NCBI RefSeq assembly: GCF_001399755.1
Contig: NZ_LJCP01000008.1
Location: 124,001 to 188,000 of the forward strand
Direction: 5' to 3'
DNA: 64,000 nt
Source of the DNA: Thiohalorhabdus denitrificans
Lineage (GTDB): Bacteria > Pseudomonadota > Gammaproteobacteria > Thiohalorhabdales > Thiohalorhabdaceae
A model generated the notes under the pieces. It did no database searches. It was not told the origin of the DNA and saw only the letters and a list, made by a program, of their open reading frames with translations. The position numbers and the translations under genes were made by a program. The first letter of the stretch is position 1. Each line of letters opens with the position of its first letter. Shown here one piece after another: positions 1 to 10,975 of the stretch.

Positions 1-24
1 TTCCTCCCCGCAAAGCCTGCCCCG

Positions 25-50
25 ACCCGTTCGGGACGGGTTCCTTTTTG
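25..50 (+). terminator. Possible Rho-independent terminator of a gene left of the window
   Basis: Arms ACCCGT and ACGGGT enclose a 5-nt loop, and the hairpin is followed by TCCTTTTTG. It would end a plus-strand gene lying outside the window and faces the end of proB. The stem is only 6-7 bp, so the call is tentative. Confidence 0.4.
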
Positions 51-134
51 CGTCCGCAGGCCGGACCAGCCTGTTTTGTGCACGGGCGTAGCGGGCGATG
101 AGAGAACCGACCGTGGGACCCCACCCGCCGGGGC

Positions 135-2653
<2,519 letters not shown>

Positions 2654-2696
2654 GCCTCACACTCCGTATTGCTCTAGGCGTCACCGGCGGGGGCCG

Positions 2697-3008
2697 CTAG
2701 CCCTCGATGCCGGTGATCTCCAGCTCGGTGTAGTCCTGCCGGTGACCCTGGCGCTTGGTGTAGCCCTTGCGCCGCTTCTTCTTGAAGATGCGGATCTTCT
2801 CGCCGCGGCCGTGCTCCTTGATGGTGGCCTTGACGCTGCCGCCGTCCACCACGGGACGGCCCACCTTCACGTCGCCGCCGTCCGCCACCATCAGCACGCG
2901 GTCGATCGTGACATCGTTGCCCGGCTCGCCATCCAGCTTCTCCACGCGAATGGTGTCGCCCTGCTTGACCTTGTACTGTTTCCCACCCGTCTCGATGACC
3001 GCGAACAT
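2697..3008 (-). CDS. rplU: 50S ribosomal protein L21
   Basis: Large-subunit protein that binds 23S rRNA. The 103-residue product starts MFAVIETGGKQYKVKQGD and carries the C-terminal L21 signature around KKKRRKGYTKRQGHRQ. It is the first gene of the rplU-rpmA-obgE-proB transcript, about 45 nt downstream of a near-consensus sigma-70 promoter. Confidence 0.98.
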   Translation of the reverse strand: MFAVIETGGKQYKVKQGDTIRVEKLDGEPGNDVTIDRVLMVADGGDVKVGRPVVDGGSVKATIKEHGRGEKIRIFKKKRRKGYTKRQGHRQDYTELEITGIEG

Positions 3009-3052
3009 TGACCGTCTCTCCGTGCCGATGACATCTCTCGCGAAAGCGGAAA

Positions 3053-3082
3053 ATTATACGGCGGTTCCGCCCCCGAAGTCAA
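3053..3082 (-). promoter_or_regulatory. Sigma-70 promoter of the rplU operon
   Basis: On the minus strand TTGACT (3077-3082) and TATAAT (3053-3058) are separated by 18 bp, giving 11 of 12 consensus bases. Transcription would start near 3046, about 38 nt before rplU. The TGA stop codon of the upstream gene dapF is part of the -35 hexamer. Confidence 0.85.
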
Positions 3083-3957
3083 AAAGGGCCCGTCCCCTTC
3101 TCCGCCGTGGCCGGCCGGGGATCCGGCCAGCGCGCCAGGCGCCCCCGGAACACGGTGACCGCCGGCCCCGTCATCCGCACCGGGCTGCCGCGACCCGCCC
3201 ACTGGATGACCAGTTCCCCGCCATCCAGAACCACGGTCACCTCCTCCCCCACCCGGCCCCACAGCCGCGCCGCCACCACCGCCGCGCAGGCGCCGGTGCC
3301 GCAGGCCAGCGTCACGCCGGCGCCCCGCTCCCAGACCCGCACCCGCAGCCGGTCCGGGGCCTCCACCGCCACGAACTCCACGTTGGCGCGGTTGGGGAAC
3401 AGGGGATGGTGCTCCAGGGCCGGCCCCAAGACCTCCAGGGGGGCGGCGCCGGCATCGGGTACCTCCAGGACACAGTGGGGGTTGCCGACGGAGACGGCGG
3501 TGATGCGGTGCTCCTCCCCGTCCACCGCCAGCGGCGCCCGCACCCATTCTCCGGGCTCGGTGAGCGGGATCTCCGCCCCGTCCAGGCGCGGCACACCCAT
3601 GTCCACCGTGACCCGGCCGTCGGCCAGGATTTCCGGTTCGATTTCCCCACCCAGGGTGGTCAGCCGCAGGAGGTCCCTGTCCGTCAGCCCCGTCTCCCGG
3701 GCGAAGGCCGCCACGCAGCGGGCGCCGTTGCCGCACTGCTCCACCTCGCCGCCGTCGGCGTTGTAGATGCGGTAGGCGAAGTCCACCCCGGCGCGCTCGG
3801 AGGGCTCCAGCACCAGCACCTGGTCGCAGCCGACGCCGAAGCGCCGGTCGGCAAGGGCGCGGATGCGCTCGGGGGTCAGGTCCACGGTCTGGCGCACACC
3901 GTCGAAGACGACGAAGTCGTTGCCCAGGCCGTGCATCTTGGCGAATTCGAGGTTCAT
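3079..3957 (-). CDS. dapF: Diaminopimelate epimerase (DapF)
   Basis: Interconverts LL- and meso-diaminopimelate for peptidoglycan and lysine. The 292-residue protein starts MNLEFAKMHGLGNDF, the family N-terminus, so the open frame upstream (to 4023) is not used. Both catalytic cysteines are present: Cys75 in EQCGNGARC and a second in LACGTGAC near 220. It follows lysA, with an inverted repeat in the 79-bp gap. Its stop codon lies inside the rplU promoter. Confidence 0.96.
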   Translation of the reverse strand: MNLEFAKMHGLGNDFVVFDGVRQTVDLTPERIRALADRRFGVGCDQVLVLEPSERAGVDFAYRIYNADGGEVEQCGNGARCVAAFARETGLTDRDLLRLTTLGGEIEPEILADGRVTVDMGVPRLDGAEIPLTEPGEWVRAPLAVDGEEHRITAVSVGNPHCVLEVPDAGAAPLEVLGPALEHHPLFPNRANVEFVAVEAPDRLRVRVWERGAGVTLACGTGACAAVVAARLWGRVGEEVTVVLDGGELVIQWAGRGSPVRMTGPAVTVFRGRLARWPDPRPATAEKGTGPF

Positions 3958-3972
3958 GCCAACGGTTCCCCC

Positions 3973-4037
3973 ACCGCAGAGACGCAGAACGCGCAGAGCA
4001 ACAATTTGGCTCTCCGCGACCACTGCGCCTCTGCGGT
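3973..4037. repeat. Inverted repeat of the ACCRCRGAG type between lysA and dapF
   Basis: Arms ACCGCAGAGACGCAG (3973-3987) and its near-perfect complement (4023-4037) flank 35 bp, with one mismatch. The right arm touches the lysA stop codon. A degenerate relative lies at 7018-7115, so this looks like a dispersed intergenic element. On RNA it would fold between the lysA and dapF messages. Confidence 0.5.
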
Positions 4038-5308
4038 TATCCCATCTGTTCGAACCATCCCCCGGCGGGAATGGACTCCGGCGCGTAGAGCTCCTCGACG
4101 GTCTCGCGGCGGCGCACCACCTCGAACCGGTCGCCGCTCACCAGCACCTCCGGGGCGCGCGGCCGGGTGTTGTAGTTGGAGGCCATGGTGGCGCCGTAGG
4201 CGCCGGCGCTCATCACCGCCAGCAGGTCCCCCTGCGCCAGCCGCGGCAGCGCGCGGTCCTTGCCGAGGAAGTCGCCGGACTCGCAGATGGGGCCCACCAC
4301 GTCCACCGCCTCGGTTTCCCCGCCACCCTCCCGGACCGGGCGGATCTCCTGCTCGGCGCCGTACAGGGCCGGGCGCATGAGGTCGTTCATGGCGCCGTCC
4401 ACCACGGCGAAGCGCTTCTCGGGCTGATCCTTGGTGTAGAGCACCGCCGAGACGAACACCCCCGCGTTGCCGGCGATCACCCGGCCCGGCTCGAAGATGA
4501 GCTTGCCGGCCCAGTCGCCGAGCTGGTCGTTGATGGCCCGGCCGAAGTCCTCGGGATGGGGCGGCGCCTCGTCCAGGTAGGAGATGCCCAGGCCGCCCCC
4601 CAGGTCCAGATGCTGGATCCGGTGGCCGTCCTCGGCCAGGGCGGACATGAGGGCCTGGAGCCGCTGCAGCGCCTCCACGAAGGGGGCCACGGAGGTGAGC
4701 TGGGAGCCGATGTGGCAGTCCACCCCCACCACCTCGATGCCCGGCATGGCCGCGGCGCGGTTGTAGAGGTCGCGGGCCTCGCCGATGGGCACGCCAAACT
4801 TGGTGGCGCGCAGGCCGGTGGCGATGTAGGGATGGGTGAGCGGGTCCACGTCCGGGTTGACCCGCAAGCTCACCGGGGCCCGCTGCCCCCGCGCGCCGGC
4901 CACGGCGTCGAGCAGCTCCAGCTCGCCCACGGACTCCACGTTGAAGGCCAGGATCCCGGCGTCGAGGGCCGCCTCCAGCTCGTCGCGGCGCTTGCCCACC
5001 CCGGAGAACACCATGCGCTCCGCCGGGATGCCGGCGGCCAGGCCGCGCGCCATCTCGCCGCGGGAGACGATGTCCAGGCCGCTGCCCTCGCGGCCGAGCA
5101 GATGCAGCACCGCCAGGTTGGAGTTGGCCTTGGCGGAGAACGCGACGAGGTGGTCACGGTGGGCGAAGGGTTCGCGGAACACCCGGAAGTGGTGGCGCAG
5201 GGTGGCCGCCGAGTAGCAATAGAACGGCGTGCCCACGGCCTCCGCGATGGCGGGCAGGGGCACCTCCTCGGCATGCAGCACGCCGTCCCGGTAGTGGAAA
5301 TGGTGCAC
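4037..5308 (-). CDS. lysA: Diaminopimelate decarboxylase (LysA)
   Basis: PLP enzyme that converts meso-diaminopimelate to lysine. The 423-residue protein has the fold-III barrel with the PLP lysine in FSAKANSNLAVL (about residue 50-60). It also has the glycine-rich phosphate loop LGGGLGISY, EPGRVIAGNAG, and the second-subunit cysteine motif CESGDFL near 330. The C-terminal barrel motif AGAYGATMASNYN is typical. It lies 15 bp downstream of lptM and upstream of dapF on the same strand, the common lptM-lysA-dapF order. Confidence 0.96.
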   Translation of the reverse strand: MHHFHYRDGVLHAEEVPLPAIAEAVGTPFYCYSAATLRHHFRVFREPFAHRDHLVAFSAKANSNLAVLHLLGREGSGLDIVSRGEMARGLAAGIPAERMVFSGVGKRRDELEAALDAGILAFNVESVGELELLDAVAGARGQRAPVSLRVNPDVDPLTHPYIATGLRATKFGVPIGEARDLYNRAAAMPGIEVVGVDCHIGSQLTSVAPFVEALQRLQALMSALAEDGHRIQHLDLGGGLGISYLDEAPPHPEDFGRAINDQLGDWAGKLIFEPGRVIAGNAGVFVSAVLYTKDQPEKRFAVVDGAMNDLMRPALYGAEQEIRPVREGGGETEAVDVVGPICESGDFLGKDRALPRLAQGDLLAVMSAGAYGATMASNYNTRPRAPEVLVSGDRFEVVRRRETVEELYAPESIPAGGWFEQMG

Positions 5309-5323
5309 GGGGGATCTCCGGAT

Positions 5324-5587
5324 TCAGTCCGCGTTATGTTGGAGGGATGCGGGGGCCGGCTCGGGGGACGCGAGGTCCTGCGCGGGCTCGGGCCGGTAGA
5401 GGGGGCCCTTCTGGCCGCAGCCGCTCAGGACCAGGACGAGGGCAACAAGCACTGCAGGAGCGGCCGTCCCGGCCGCGACCGGATGGGCCCGTACCGTGTA
5501 GGCGCCGCCTCCCGCCTGTGCGGCGGGATACGGCGCATCGCGGCCGGGACGGCCGCTCCTACACAGGCTTCGGGGGAACCGAGCCAT
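5324..5587 (-). CDS. lptM: LptM-type lipoprotein with an in-frame REP insertion
   Basis: LptM (formerly YifL) is a small outer-membrane lipoprotein that helps LptD form its native disulfides. The mature part here is canonical: lipobox LSGC followed by GQKGPLYRP. The start is ATG 5587, overlapping the argH stop as TGATG with a GGGAGGGG ribosome site. Codons 9-45 are exactly a 111-bp pair of inverted REP hairpins. Without them the protein would be 50 residues and begin [20 protein letters not shown], a textbook lipoprotein signal. With them the n-region is about 45 residues, rich in Arg, Gly, Pro and Ala. The frame stays open. Whether the product is still exported is unknown; a rescue GTG at 5452 would give too short a signal. 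Confidence 0.75.
   Translation of the reverse strand: MARFPRSLCRSGRPGRDAPYPAAQAGGGAYTVRAHPVAAGTAAPAVLVALVLVLSGCGQKGPLYRPEPAQDLASPEPAPASLQHNAD
5453..5563. repeat. BIME-like pair of inverted REP hairpins inside lptM
   Basis: Two 26-bp units, 5453-5478 (plus) and 5538-5563 (minus), are identical except for one base. Each begins GYAGGAGCGG and folds through GCGGCCG-TCC-CGGCCGC. The 59-bp spacer holds another hairpin (CCCGCC/GGCGGG). GTAG at the foot of a hairpin is the feature recognised by REP-associated tyrosine transposases (RAYTs). A third unit lies at 49675 and a RAYT-family gene at 54240. The element is 111 bp, exactly 37 codons. Confidence 0.8.
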
Positions 5588-6972
5588 CACCCCTCCCCCT
5601 CCATCCGCCGCCGGGCCCGCTCCACCGCCGCCCGCACCTGGTCCGGGGCGGTGCCGCCGATGTGGTCGCGGGCACTCACAGAGCCCTCCAGGGTCAGCAC
5701 CTCGTAGACGTCTTCGCCGATCACTCCGGAGAAGCCCTGCAGGGTGGCAAGGTCCATGTCGGGCAGCTCCAGGCCGTGGTCGATGCAGTGGCGCACTGCC
5801 TTGCCCACCACCTCGTGGGCCTCGCGGAAGGGCAGGCCCTTGCGCACCAGGTAGTCGGCCAGGTCGGTGGCGGTGGCGAAGCCGGCGCTCGCCGCCTTGC
5901 GCAGGGCGTCGCGGTGGAAAGCGATACCCGGGACCATGTCCGCCATGACCTTCAGGGAGCCGCGCACCGTATCCAGGGCGTCGAACAGGGGCTCCTTGTC
6001 CTCCTGCATGTCCTTGTTGTAGGCGAGCGGCTGGCCCTTGAGCAGGGTGAGCAAGCTCATGAGGTCGCCGTTGACCCGACCGGTCTTGCCGCGCACCAGC
6101 TCGGGGACGTCCGGGTTGATCTTCTGCGGCATGATGGAGCTACCGGTGCAGAAGCTCTGCGGCAGGGTTGCGAAGCCGAACTGCGGCGAGGCCCACATCA
6201 CCAGCTCCTCGGCCAGGCGCGACAGGTGCGCCATCACCAGCGAGCAGGCCGAGGCGGTCTCCACGGCGAAGTCCCGGTCGGAGACCGAATCCAGGGAGTT
6301 TTCGGTGACGCCGTCGAAGCCCAGCTCCTGCGCCACCCATTCCCGGTCGATGGGGAAGGTGGTTCCGGCCAGGGCGCCGCTGCCCAGGGGCAGGAGGTTG
6401 ACCCGCCTGCGGGCATCCCGGAGCCGGCCTGCGTCCCGCTCGGCCATCTCCTGGTAGGCCAGTAGGTGGTGACCGAGGGTTACCGGCTGCGCCGCCTGCA
6501 GGTGGGTGAAGCCGGGCATCACCGTATCCGCCTCGCGCTCGGCGGTGTCCACCAGGGCGGCGCGGAAGCGGGCCAGCTTCGCCAGGATGGCGTCGATCTC
6601 GTCGCGCACGTAGAGGCGGAAGTCCGTGGCCACCTGGTCGTTGCGCGAACGGCCGGTGTGCAGGCGCTTGCCAGCGTCGCCGATGCGCTCGGTAAGGCGG
6701 GCCTCGATGTTCATGTGGATGTCCTCGAGGGCCACGGAGTACGGGAACTCGCCGGCCTCGATCTCCTCGCGCACCGCCTCCAGGCCGTCCAGGATGGCCT
6801 CCACGTCCGCTTCCGACAGGATCCCCTGCCGGCCTAGCATGCGGGCATGGGCCCGGGAGCCCGCGATGTCCTGCAGGGCGAGCCGCTTGTCGAAGTCGAT
6901 GGAGGCCGTGAAGGCCTCCACGAACTCGTCGGTGGGCTGGGTGAAAGCGCCGCTCCAGGGCTTCTCGCTCAC
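5587..6972 (-). CDS. argH: Argininosuccinate lyase (ArgH)
   Basis: Splits argininosuccinate into arginine and fumarate, the last step of arginine synthesis. The 461-residue protein is full length, with the superfamily signature [12 protein letters not shown] near 285, [13 protein letters not shown] near 107, and the catalytic histidine region [12 protein letters not shown] near 155. Its TGA stop overlaps the ATG of lptM, so the two are translationally coupled. No regulatory site is clear upstream. Confidence 0.97.
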   Translation of the reverse strand: MSEKPWSGAFTQPTDEFVEAFTASIDFDKRLALQDIAGSRAHARMLGRQGILSEADVEAILDGLEAVREEIEAGEFPYSVALEDIHMNIEARLTERIGDAGKRLHTGRSRNDQVATDFRLYVRDEIDAILAKLARFRAALVDTAEREADTVMPGFTHLQAAQPVTLGHHLLAYQEMAERDAGRLRDARRRVNLLPLGSGALAGTTFPIDREWVAQELGFDGVTENSLDSVSDRDFAVETASACSLVMAHLSRLAEELVMWASPQFGFATLPQSFCTGSSIMPQKINPDVPELVRGKTGRVNGDLMSLLTLLKGQPLAYNKDMQEDKEPLFDALDTVRGSLKVMADMVPGIAFHRDALRKAASAGFATATDLADYLVRKGLPFREAHEVVGKAVRHCIDHGLELPDMDLATLQGFSGVIGEDVYEVLTLEGSVSARDHIGGTAPDQVRAAVERARRRMEGEG

Positions 6973-7017
6973 ATTCGTATCCTTTTTGGCGGCCGGGACT
7001 TGTGGGCAGGAACCGTT

Positions 7018-7115
7018 ACCACGGAGGCCACGGAGGAAACCATCACGGCCTGACTTGCTTGAAGGCCCGCCCGCTCTAACGTCAATACGGCGCCGTTCTC
7101 TGTGCCCTACGCGGT
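7018..7115. repeat. Degenerate ACCRCRGAG inverted repeat between gloA and argH
   Basis: The left arm starts ACCACGGAGGCCACGGAGG (7018). The right arm (7093-7115) is its imperfect complement, matching at about 15 of 19 positions. It resembles the element at 3973-4037. It fills most of the gap between gloA and argH. Confidence 0.4.
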
Positions 7116-7144
7116 CAGCATCCCCGGTTAAAGGGCCCCGGCGT

Positions 7145-7528
7145 CTACGCTTGCTCTGGCGCCTCGATCAGCTCGATCTTGTAGCCCGTGGGGTCCACGG
7201 CGAAGGCGATGCGGGTGCCGTTCTTCATGGTCTTGGGCTCGAGGGAGAAGGAAACCCCCTTGGCCCGCCATTCCTCGAAGGTCTCGTCGACGCTTTCCAC
7301 GTAGAAGGCGATGTGGCCGAAGGCGTCGCCGAGGTCGTAGTCGCGGCCATCGTGGTTGTAGGTCAGCTCGATCTCGTGGCCCGACTTGGGATCCCGGATG
7401 AAGGCCAGATCGGCCTCGGCGCCGGGCAGCTCCTTGTGGGAGCGCAGCTCCAGGCCGAGCTTGTTGGTGTAGAAATCCAGGGACTCGTCCATGGACTTCA
7501 CGCGGAGCATGGTGTGGGCGATGCGCAC
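7145..7528 (-). CDS. gloA: Lactoylglutathione lyase (glyoxalase I)
   Basis: Isomerises the methylglyoxal-glutathione hemithioacetal to S-lactoylglutathione, a cytoplasmic detoxification step. The 127-residue protein starts at GTG 7528, with AGGAGG 5 nt upstream; the longer open frame is not used. The four metal ligands of the Ni-type enzyme are visible: His5 (RIAHTMLRV), Glu in HEIELTYN, His in FGHIAFYV and Glu in YKIELIE. It stands alone between argH and the dynamin-like gene. Confidence 0.95.
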   Translation of the reverse strand: MRIAHTMLRVKSMDESLDFYTNKLGLELRSHKELPGAEADLAFIRDPKSGHEIELTYNHDGRDYDLGDAFGHIAFYVESVDETFEEWRAKGVSFSLEPKTMKNGTRIAFAVDPTGYKIELIEAPEQA

Positions 7529-7715
7529 GCTTTCCTCCTGTCTCCTGTGCTCGCGGGCTGGCCGCCCGGGGAACGGGAACGGCGGGCCGGGACCGGAGGC
7601 CGGGACGGGCCGCCGTCCCCGAGGACGGGATTCCGGTGAGCGGGAACAGGGAAGGATACCAAAACGGGCGGGCAAAAACCGAGGGGACGCCTTGCCTCGG
7701 CCCTGGGGGCGGAGG

Positions 7716-7755
7716 AAAGGCGCCCCGGACGCCCTTGGACGGAACGCCCGGGGCG
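7716..7755 (-). terminator. Possible terminator of the dynamin-like gene
   Basis: CGCCCCGG (7721-7728) pairs with CCGGGGCG (7748-7755). On the minus strand the hairpin is followed by CCTTTCC. The stem is strong but the T-run is short. Confidence 0.35.
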
Positions 7756-7780
7756 GTACGGCCGAGGCCGGCGAAAGCCC

Positions 7781-9382
7781 CTATTCGGCGGGCCGGGGCG
7801 CCGCCTCGCGCCCCAGCGGGGCCTGCTCCGGCCGCTGGCCTTTGTCGTCCTCCCGGGGGCTGGATTCCGCCGCCCCGCCCGGGCCGCCTTCTGAGCCCTG
7901 GGCGGGGGCCGCCTCGGCGCCGGCCCCGGACCCCGTGGCCCCGGAGGGACTGGCGAAGCGGTCGTTGAGCTTCTGCACGTAGCCGTCGGCCGTCTCCATC
8001 AGGCCCTTGAGGCGCTTGCGGGCGCCCCGGCCCCACCCCGCGGGGGTGGTGGTGAGGGCGGGACGCCAGGGGCGCGTGCTGCGGGCGAAGGCGCGCTTGA
8101 GCTGATCCTGCACGGGGTTGGCGGGATGGTTCGCCTCGATCCAGCGGACCACCTTGCGGGCCGACCAGCGGCGCACGGCGAAATGGCCCCAAAGCAGGCC
8201 GACCACCACCACCGCCGCCACGGAGATGGCCCCCACCGTGCTGTCCAGCAGGCCGGCCAGCCACGCCGGCGGCTCGAAGCGCAGGCCGTCCCAGTAGCCC
8301 GCCCACGCCGTGGCGCCGCCCAGGAGGACCAGGGCGGCCCCCAGGATCAGGCCGTCCCGCACCCAAACCCCCTGCACCCAGCGCCGCAGGGCCTCTCGAA
8401 GCTGGGGCACGCGCTCCTCCTCGATCTCCCGGGCCGTGCGCTCCAGGTCGCCGATGATGCGGTAGGCCCGCTCCACCCCCACCCGGCGCATGCGCTGGTG
8501 GATCTCCTCGAGGTCCGCGTCGCGCTTGGACTCGAAGCGCCGGCGCTTGGCCTCGTCCTCCATGGGCACGGCCGCATCGGGGTTGTAGATGGTGTAGAAC
8601 CGCCCCGCGGTCAGGCCTTCCTGGGCCAGGGCGCGCTGCCAGGAAGACACCACGTCCTCGGGATTGTCCTCGGCGGCGGCGCTGTCGATCTGGTTGAGGA
8701 TGTAGAGGAACTTGCTGGAGTCGCTGCGGGTGTTGGTGTTGGCCACCAGGTGGCTGAGGGTGTCCTGCATGGCCCCCGGCTCGGGATGGCGGGCGTCGAA
8801 GAACACCAGCACCAGGTCAGAGAGGTCGATGATGTAGTCGGTGATCCGCAGGGTGGAGGTGCGCTGGGCGTCCGCGTCGAAGCCGGGGGAGTCGATGAGG
8901 ATCTGGCCCTTGAGCTCGGGGGCGGGGCAGGTCTTCAGGCGCAGATAGGAATCCAGCAGCTCCCCCTCCCCCGGCGCCACCTTATTCAGCTCCTCGCTCA
9001 TCTGGTAGAAGGGGAAACGGGCGTCGGAGTTCAGGGAGATGCCGGGCAGCTCCCGGACCTGCTCGTCGCTGGCGTAGCACAGGACCGTGAACTTGTCGTC
9101 CACGGCCTGGGTGCCCGTCCGCTGCACCGGATACTGCAGGTAATGGTTGATGAAGCTCGACTTCCCCGCCGAGAACGTGCCCAGGACCGAGATCAAAGGC
9201 CACCAGGGGATGAACATGGCGTAGGACTCGTCCCGGCTCAGGAGCCCCATGCGGTAGCCCACCCGGTCGAGCCTGCGGAAGCTCCGTACCACATCCACCA
9301 GGATGGGGTTCTCTTCCTGGAGGTGGTGCTCCAGGTTGGATAGCTGCTGCTTGATGTAGCTGGAAGCCTGGGAACGGAACAC
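7781..9382 (-). CDS. Membrane-anchored dynamin-like GTPase
   Basis: Predicted large GTPase of the bacterial dynamin/EHD type, 533 residues from GTG 9382, which has AGGAGG 5 nt upstream. An ATG 7 codons earlier lacks a good ribosome site. The G domain has P-loop GTFSAGKSS near 68-76, a G3-like DSPGFDAD near 165 and a G4-like NQID near 234. A helical stalk with charged segments follows. Two hydrophobic segments (GLILGAALVLLGGATAWAG and AISVAAVVVVGLLWGHFAV, about 340-405) probably form a membrane paddle or anchor. The C-terminus is low-complexity Gly/Ala/Pro/Glu. Such proteins remodel or protect the inner membrane, but the exact role here is unknown. It is a lone gene with no partner dynamin next to it. 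Confidence 0.75.
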   Translation of the reverse strand: MFRSQASSYIKQQLSNLEHHLQEENPILVDVVRSFRRLDRVGYRMGLLSRDESYAMFIPWWPLISVLGTFSAGKSSFINHYLQYPVQRTGTQAVDDKFTVLCYASDEQVRELPGISLNSDARFPFYQMSEELNKVAPGEGELLDSYLRLKTCPAPELKGQILIDSPGFDADAQRTSTLRITDYIIDLSDLVLVFFDARHPEPGAMQDTLSHLVANTNTRSDSSKFLYILNQIDSAAAEDNPEDVVSSWQRALAQEGLTAGRFYTIYNPDAAVPMEDEAKRRRFESKRDADLEEIHQRMRRVGVERAYRIIGDLERTAREIEEERVPQLREALRRWVQGVWVRDGLILGAALVLLGGATAWAGYWDGLRFEPPAWLAGLLDSTVGAISVAAVVVVGLLWGHFAVRRWSARKVVRWIEANHPANPVQDQLKRAFARSTRPWRPALTTTPAGWGRGARKRLKGLMETADGYVQKLNDRFASPSGATGSGAGAEAAPAQGSEGGPGGAAESSPREDDKGQRPEQAPLGREAAPRPAE

Positions 9383-9830
9383 GGCGCCCTCCTCTGGAAA
9401 CATGGCGAACTGGACTCCCGGGGATCCGCCGCCCCGCCAAACGGCGGGCCCGCTCGGCCTGGCCTCGACCCCCGAGCGCCGGGCCTAATGTTAGCACTCA
9501 CATACTCCGGGTACATGCCCAACCGGCCCCGCAGGACCGGGGGCTTGCGCCTCCGCCCCCCCTTGCGGCCGTGTCCGGCAAAACCCCGGAAACCGGACAA
9601 GCCTTCCTTCATTAGTGGGAACAGCAATCTGGTGGGGTCAAGCCCCCGCGGGGCCCGCGGGAGAGCCCGGAGAGGCCGCCGGTACCGGCCACGGTGGCGG
9701 ATTGGGGGTACGTGGGGTCCAGCCAGCCCCCGGTACGCCCCCGCCCGGCCTTTAATCGCGGGCGCTGATGGGGCATAAAAGGCGCTTTCTGCCTGCCATT
9801 TGACCTTGGCCAAAGAAAGGGCGATTACCC
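9383..9830. other. Divergent intergenic region, dynamin-like gene / nfo
   Basis: 448 bp with no convincing gene. Open frames here look like GC-rich shadows. A moderate sigma-70-like pair TTTAAT (9751-9756), 17 bp, CATAAA (9774-9779) precedes nfo by about 50 bp. The rest is GC-rich with short palindromes. Confidence 0.35.
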
Positions 9831-10769
9831 GTGCCTTCCACATCCGCAGCCTCCGACAACCGGCTCCTGCAGGTGGGGGCCCACCTCTCCACGCAGGGCG
9901 GACTGGAGCAGGCCCTGGTGCGCGGGGCCGCCATCGGCGCGGACTGCATCCAGATCTTCACCCGCAACCAGCGGCAATGGCATCCCAGGGGGCTGGAGGA
10001 AAGGGAGGTGGAGGCCTTCCGGCGCCTCCGGGGGGAAACGGGCATCCGCACGGTGATGAGCCACGGCTCCTACCTGGTGAACCTCGCCGCCCCCGACCCG
10101 GACAAGCACGCCCAGTCCTTCGGGGCCATGGAGGCGGAGCTCGAGCGGTGCCACCGGCTCGGCGTGGAGCTGCTCAACTTCCATCCCGGCGCCCACATGA
10201 AAGCGGGGCGGGAGGCCGGCATCGAGCGCATCGCCGACACCCTGAATGCGGTGTGCGCGCGGCACCCGGACAAAAAGGGGGTGCGCCTGGTACTGGAGAA
10301 CGTGGCCGGACAAGGCACCACGGTTGGCCGGAACTTCGGGGAGCTGGCCGCCATCCTCGAAAGGTTGGAGGAGCCCGAGCGGTTCGCCGTGTGCGTGGAC
10401 ACGGCCCACGCCTTCGCGGCCGGCTACGATCTGCGTAGCGCGGAGGGGTGGGAGGCTACGTGGGCGGAGCTCGACCGGAAGCTGGGCATGGACCGGCTGG
10501 CGGCCGTCCACGTCAACGACTCCGCGGTCCCCTTCGCCTCCCAAAAGGATCGCCACGCCAACCTGGGCCAAGGGGAGATAGGAGCGGAGCCGTTCCGCCG
10601 CCTGGTTACCGACCCCCGCACACGCCGGGTGCCCCTGTTCCTGGAAACGCCCGGCGGGACCGCCGCCTGGGAGGAGGAGATCGCCTGGCTGCGCACCGAG
10701 GCCGTCGCACCGCCCAGGACAGGGGCGCCTTCCGCCGTCCGTGACAAAGGGGCGGATCCCGGTCGATAG
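9831..10769 (+). CDS. nfo: Endonuclease IV (AP endonuclease)
   Basis: Cleaves DNA 5' of abasic sites in base-excision repair. The 312-residue TIM-barrel protein from GTG 9831 has the trinuclear-zinc ligand motifs in order: NFHPGAH near 110, VLENVAGQG near 160, CVDTAHAFAAGYD near 190, VHVNDS near 225, DRHANLGQGEIG near 240 and FLETPGG near 273. The N-terminus is about 10 residues longer than usual before the barrel start LLQVGAHLS. It is monocistronic and divergent from the dynamin-like gene. Confidence 0.95.
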   Translation: MPSTSAASDNRLLQVGAHLSTQGGLEQALVRGAAIGADCIQIFTRNQRQWHPRGLEEREVEAFRRLRGETGIRTVMSHGSYLVNLAAPDPDKHAQSFGAMEAELERCHRLGVELLNFHPGAHMKAGREAGIERIADTLNAVCARHPDKKGVRLVLENVAGQGTTVGRNFGELAAILERLEEPERFAVCVDTAHAFAAGYDLRSAEGWEATWAELDRKLGMDRLAAVHVNDSAVPFASQKDRHANLGQGEIGAEPFRRLVTDPRTRRVPLFLETPGGTAAWEEEIAWLRTEAVAPPRTGAPSAVRDKGADPGR

Positions 10770-10906
10770 AGGCCTAAAGGCCGACGTCGTCCGGCCCTTT
10801 TACGGCCCTTTTCGGACAGAAATCTCCCCGGCACGTCGCCGGACCCCTTCTGTCCCCCTCACATCCCTTCTCCGTCCAGAACGGCATCCGGACAAAGCCG
10901 TTAGCG

Positions 10907-10918
10907 CCCTTTACAGGG
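10907..10918. promoter_or_regulatory. Candidate activator site CCCTTTACAGGG
   Basis: A 12-bp dyad ends 57 bp before the -24 element of the sigma-54 promoter at 10976. The same 12-mer with one change is found at 51979-51990, 60 bp before the second sigma-54 promoter. It may be an enhancer-binding-protein site. The region between it and the promoter is unusually AT-rich. Confidence 0.35.
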
Positions 10919-10975
10919 ACCGCGCAAAGCTTCTTGCCTCGATTTTTTATCCTTTGAAAACAACAAAATAAAAAC

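Noticed and set aside
9404-9830. Small genes in the dynamin-nfo gap
   Set aside because: Open frames on both strands are low-complexity Arg/Pro/Gly and lack ribosome sites.
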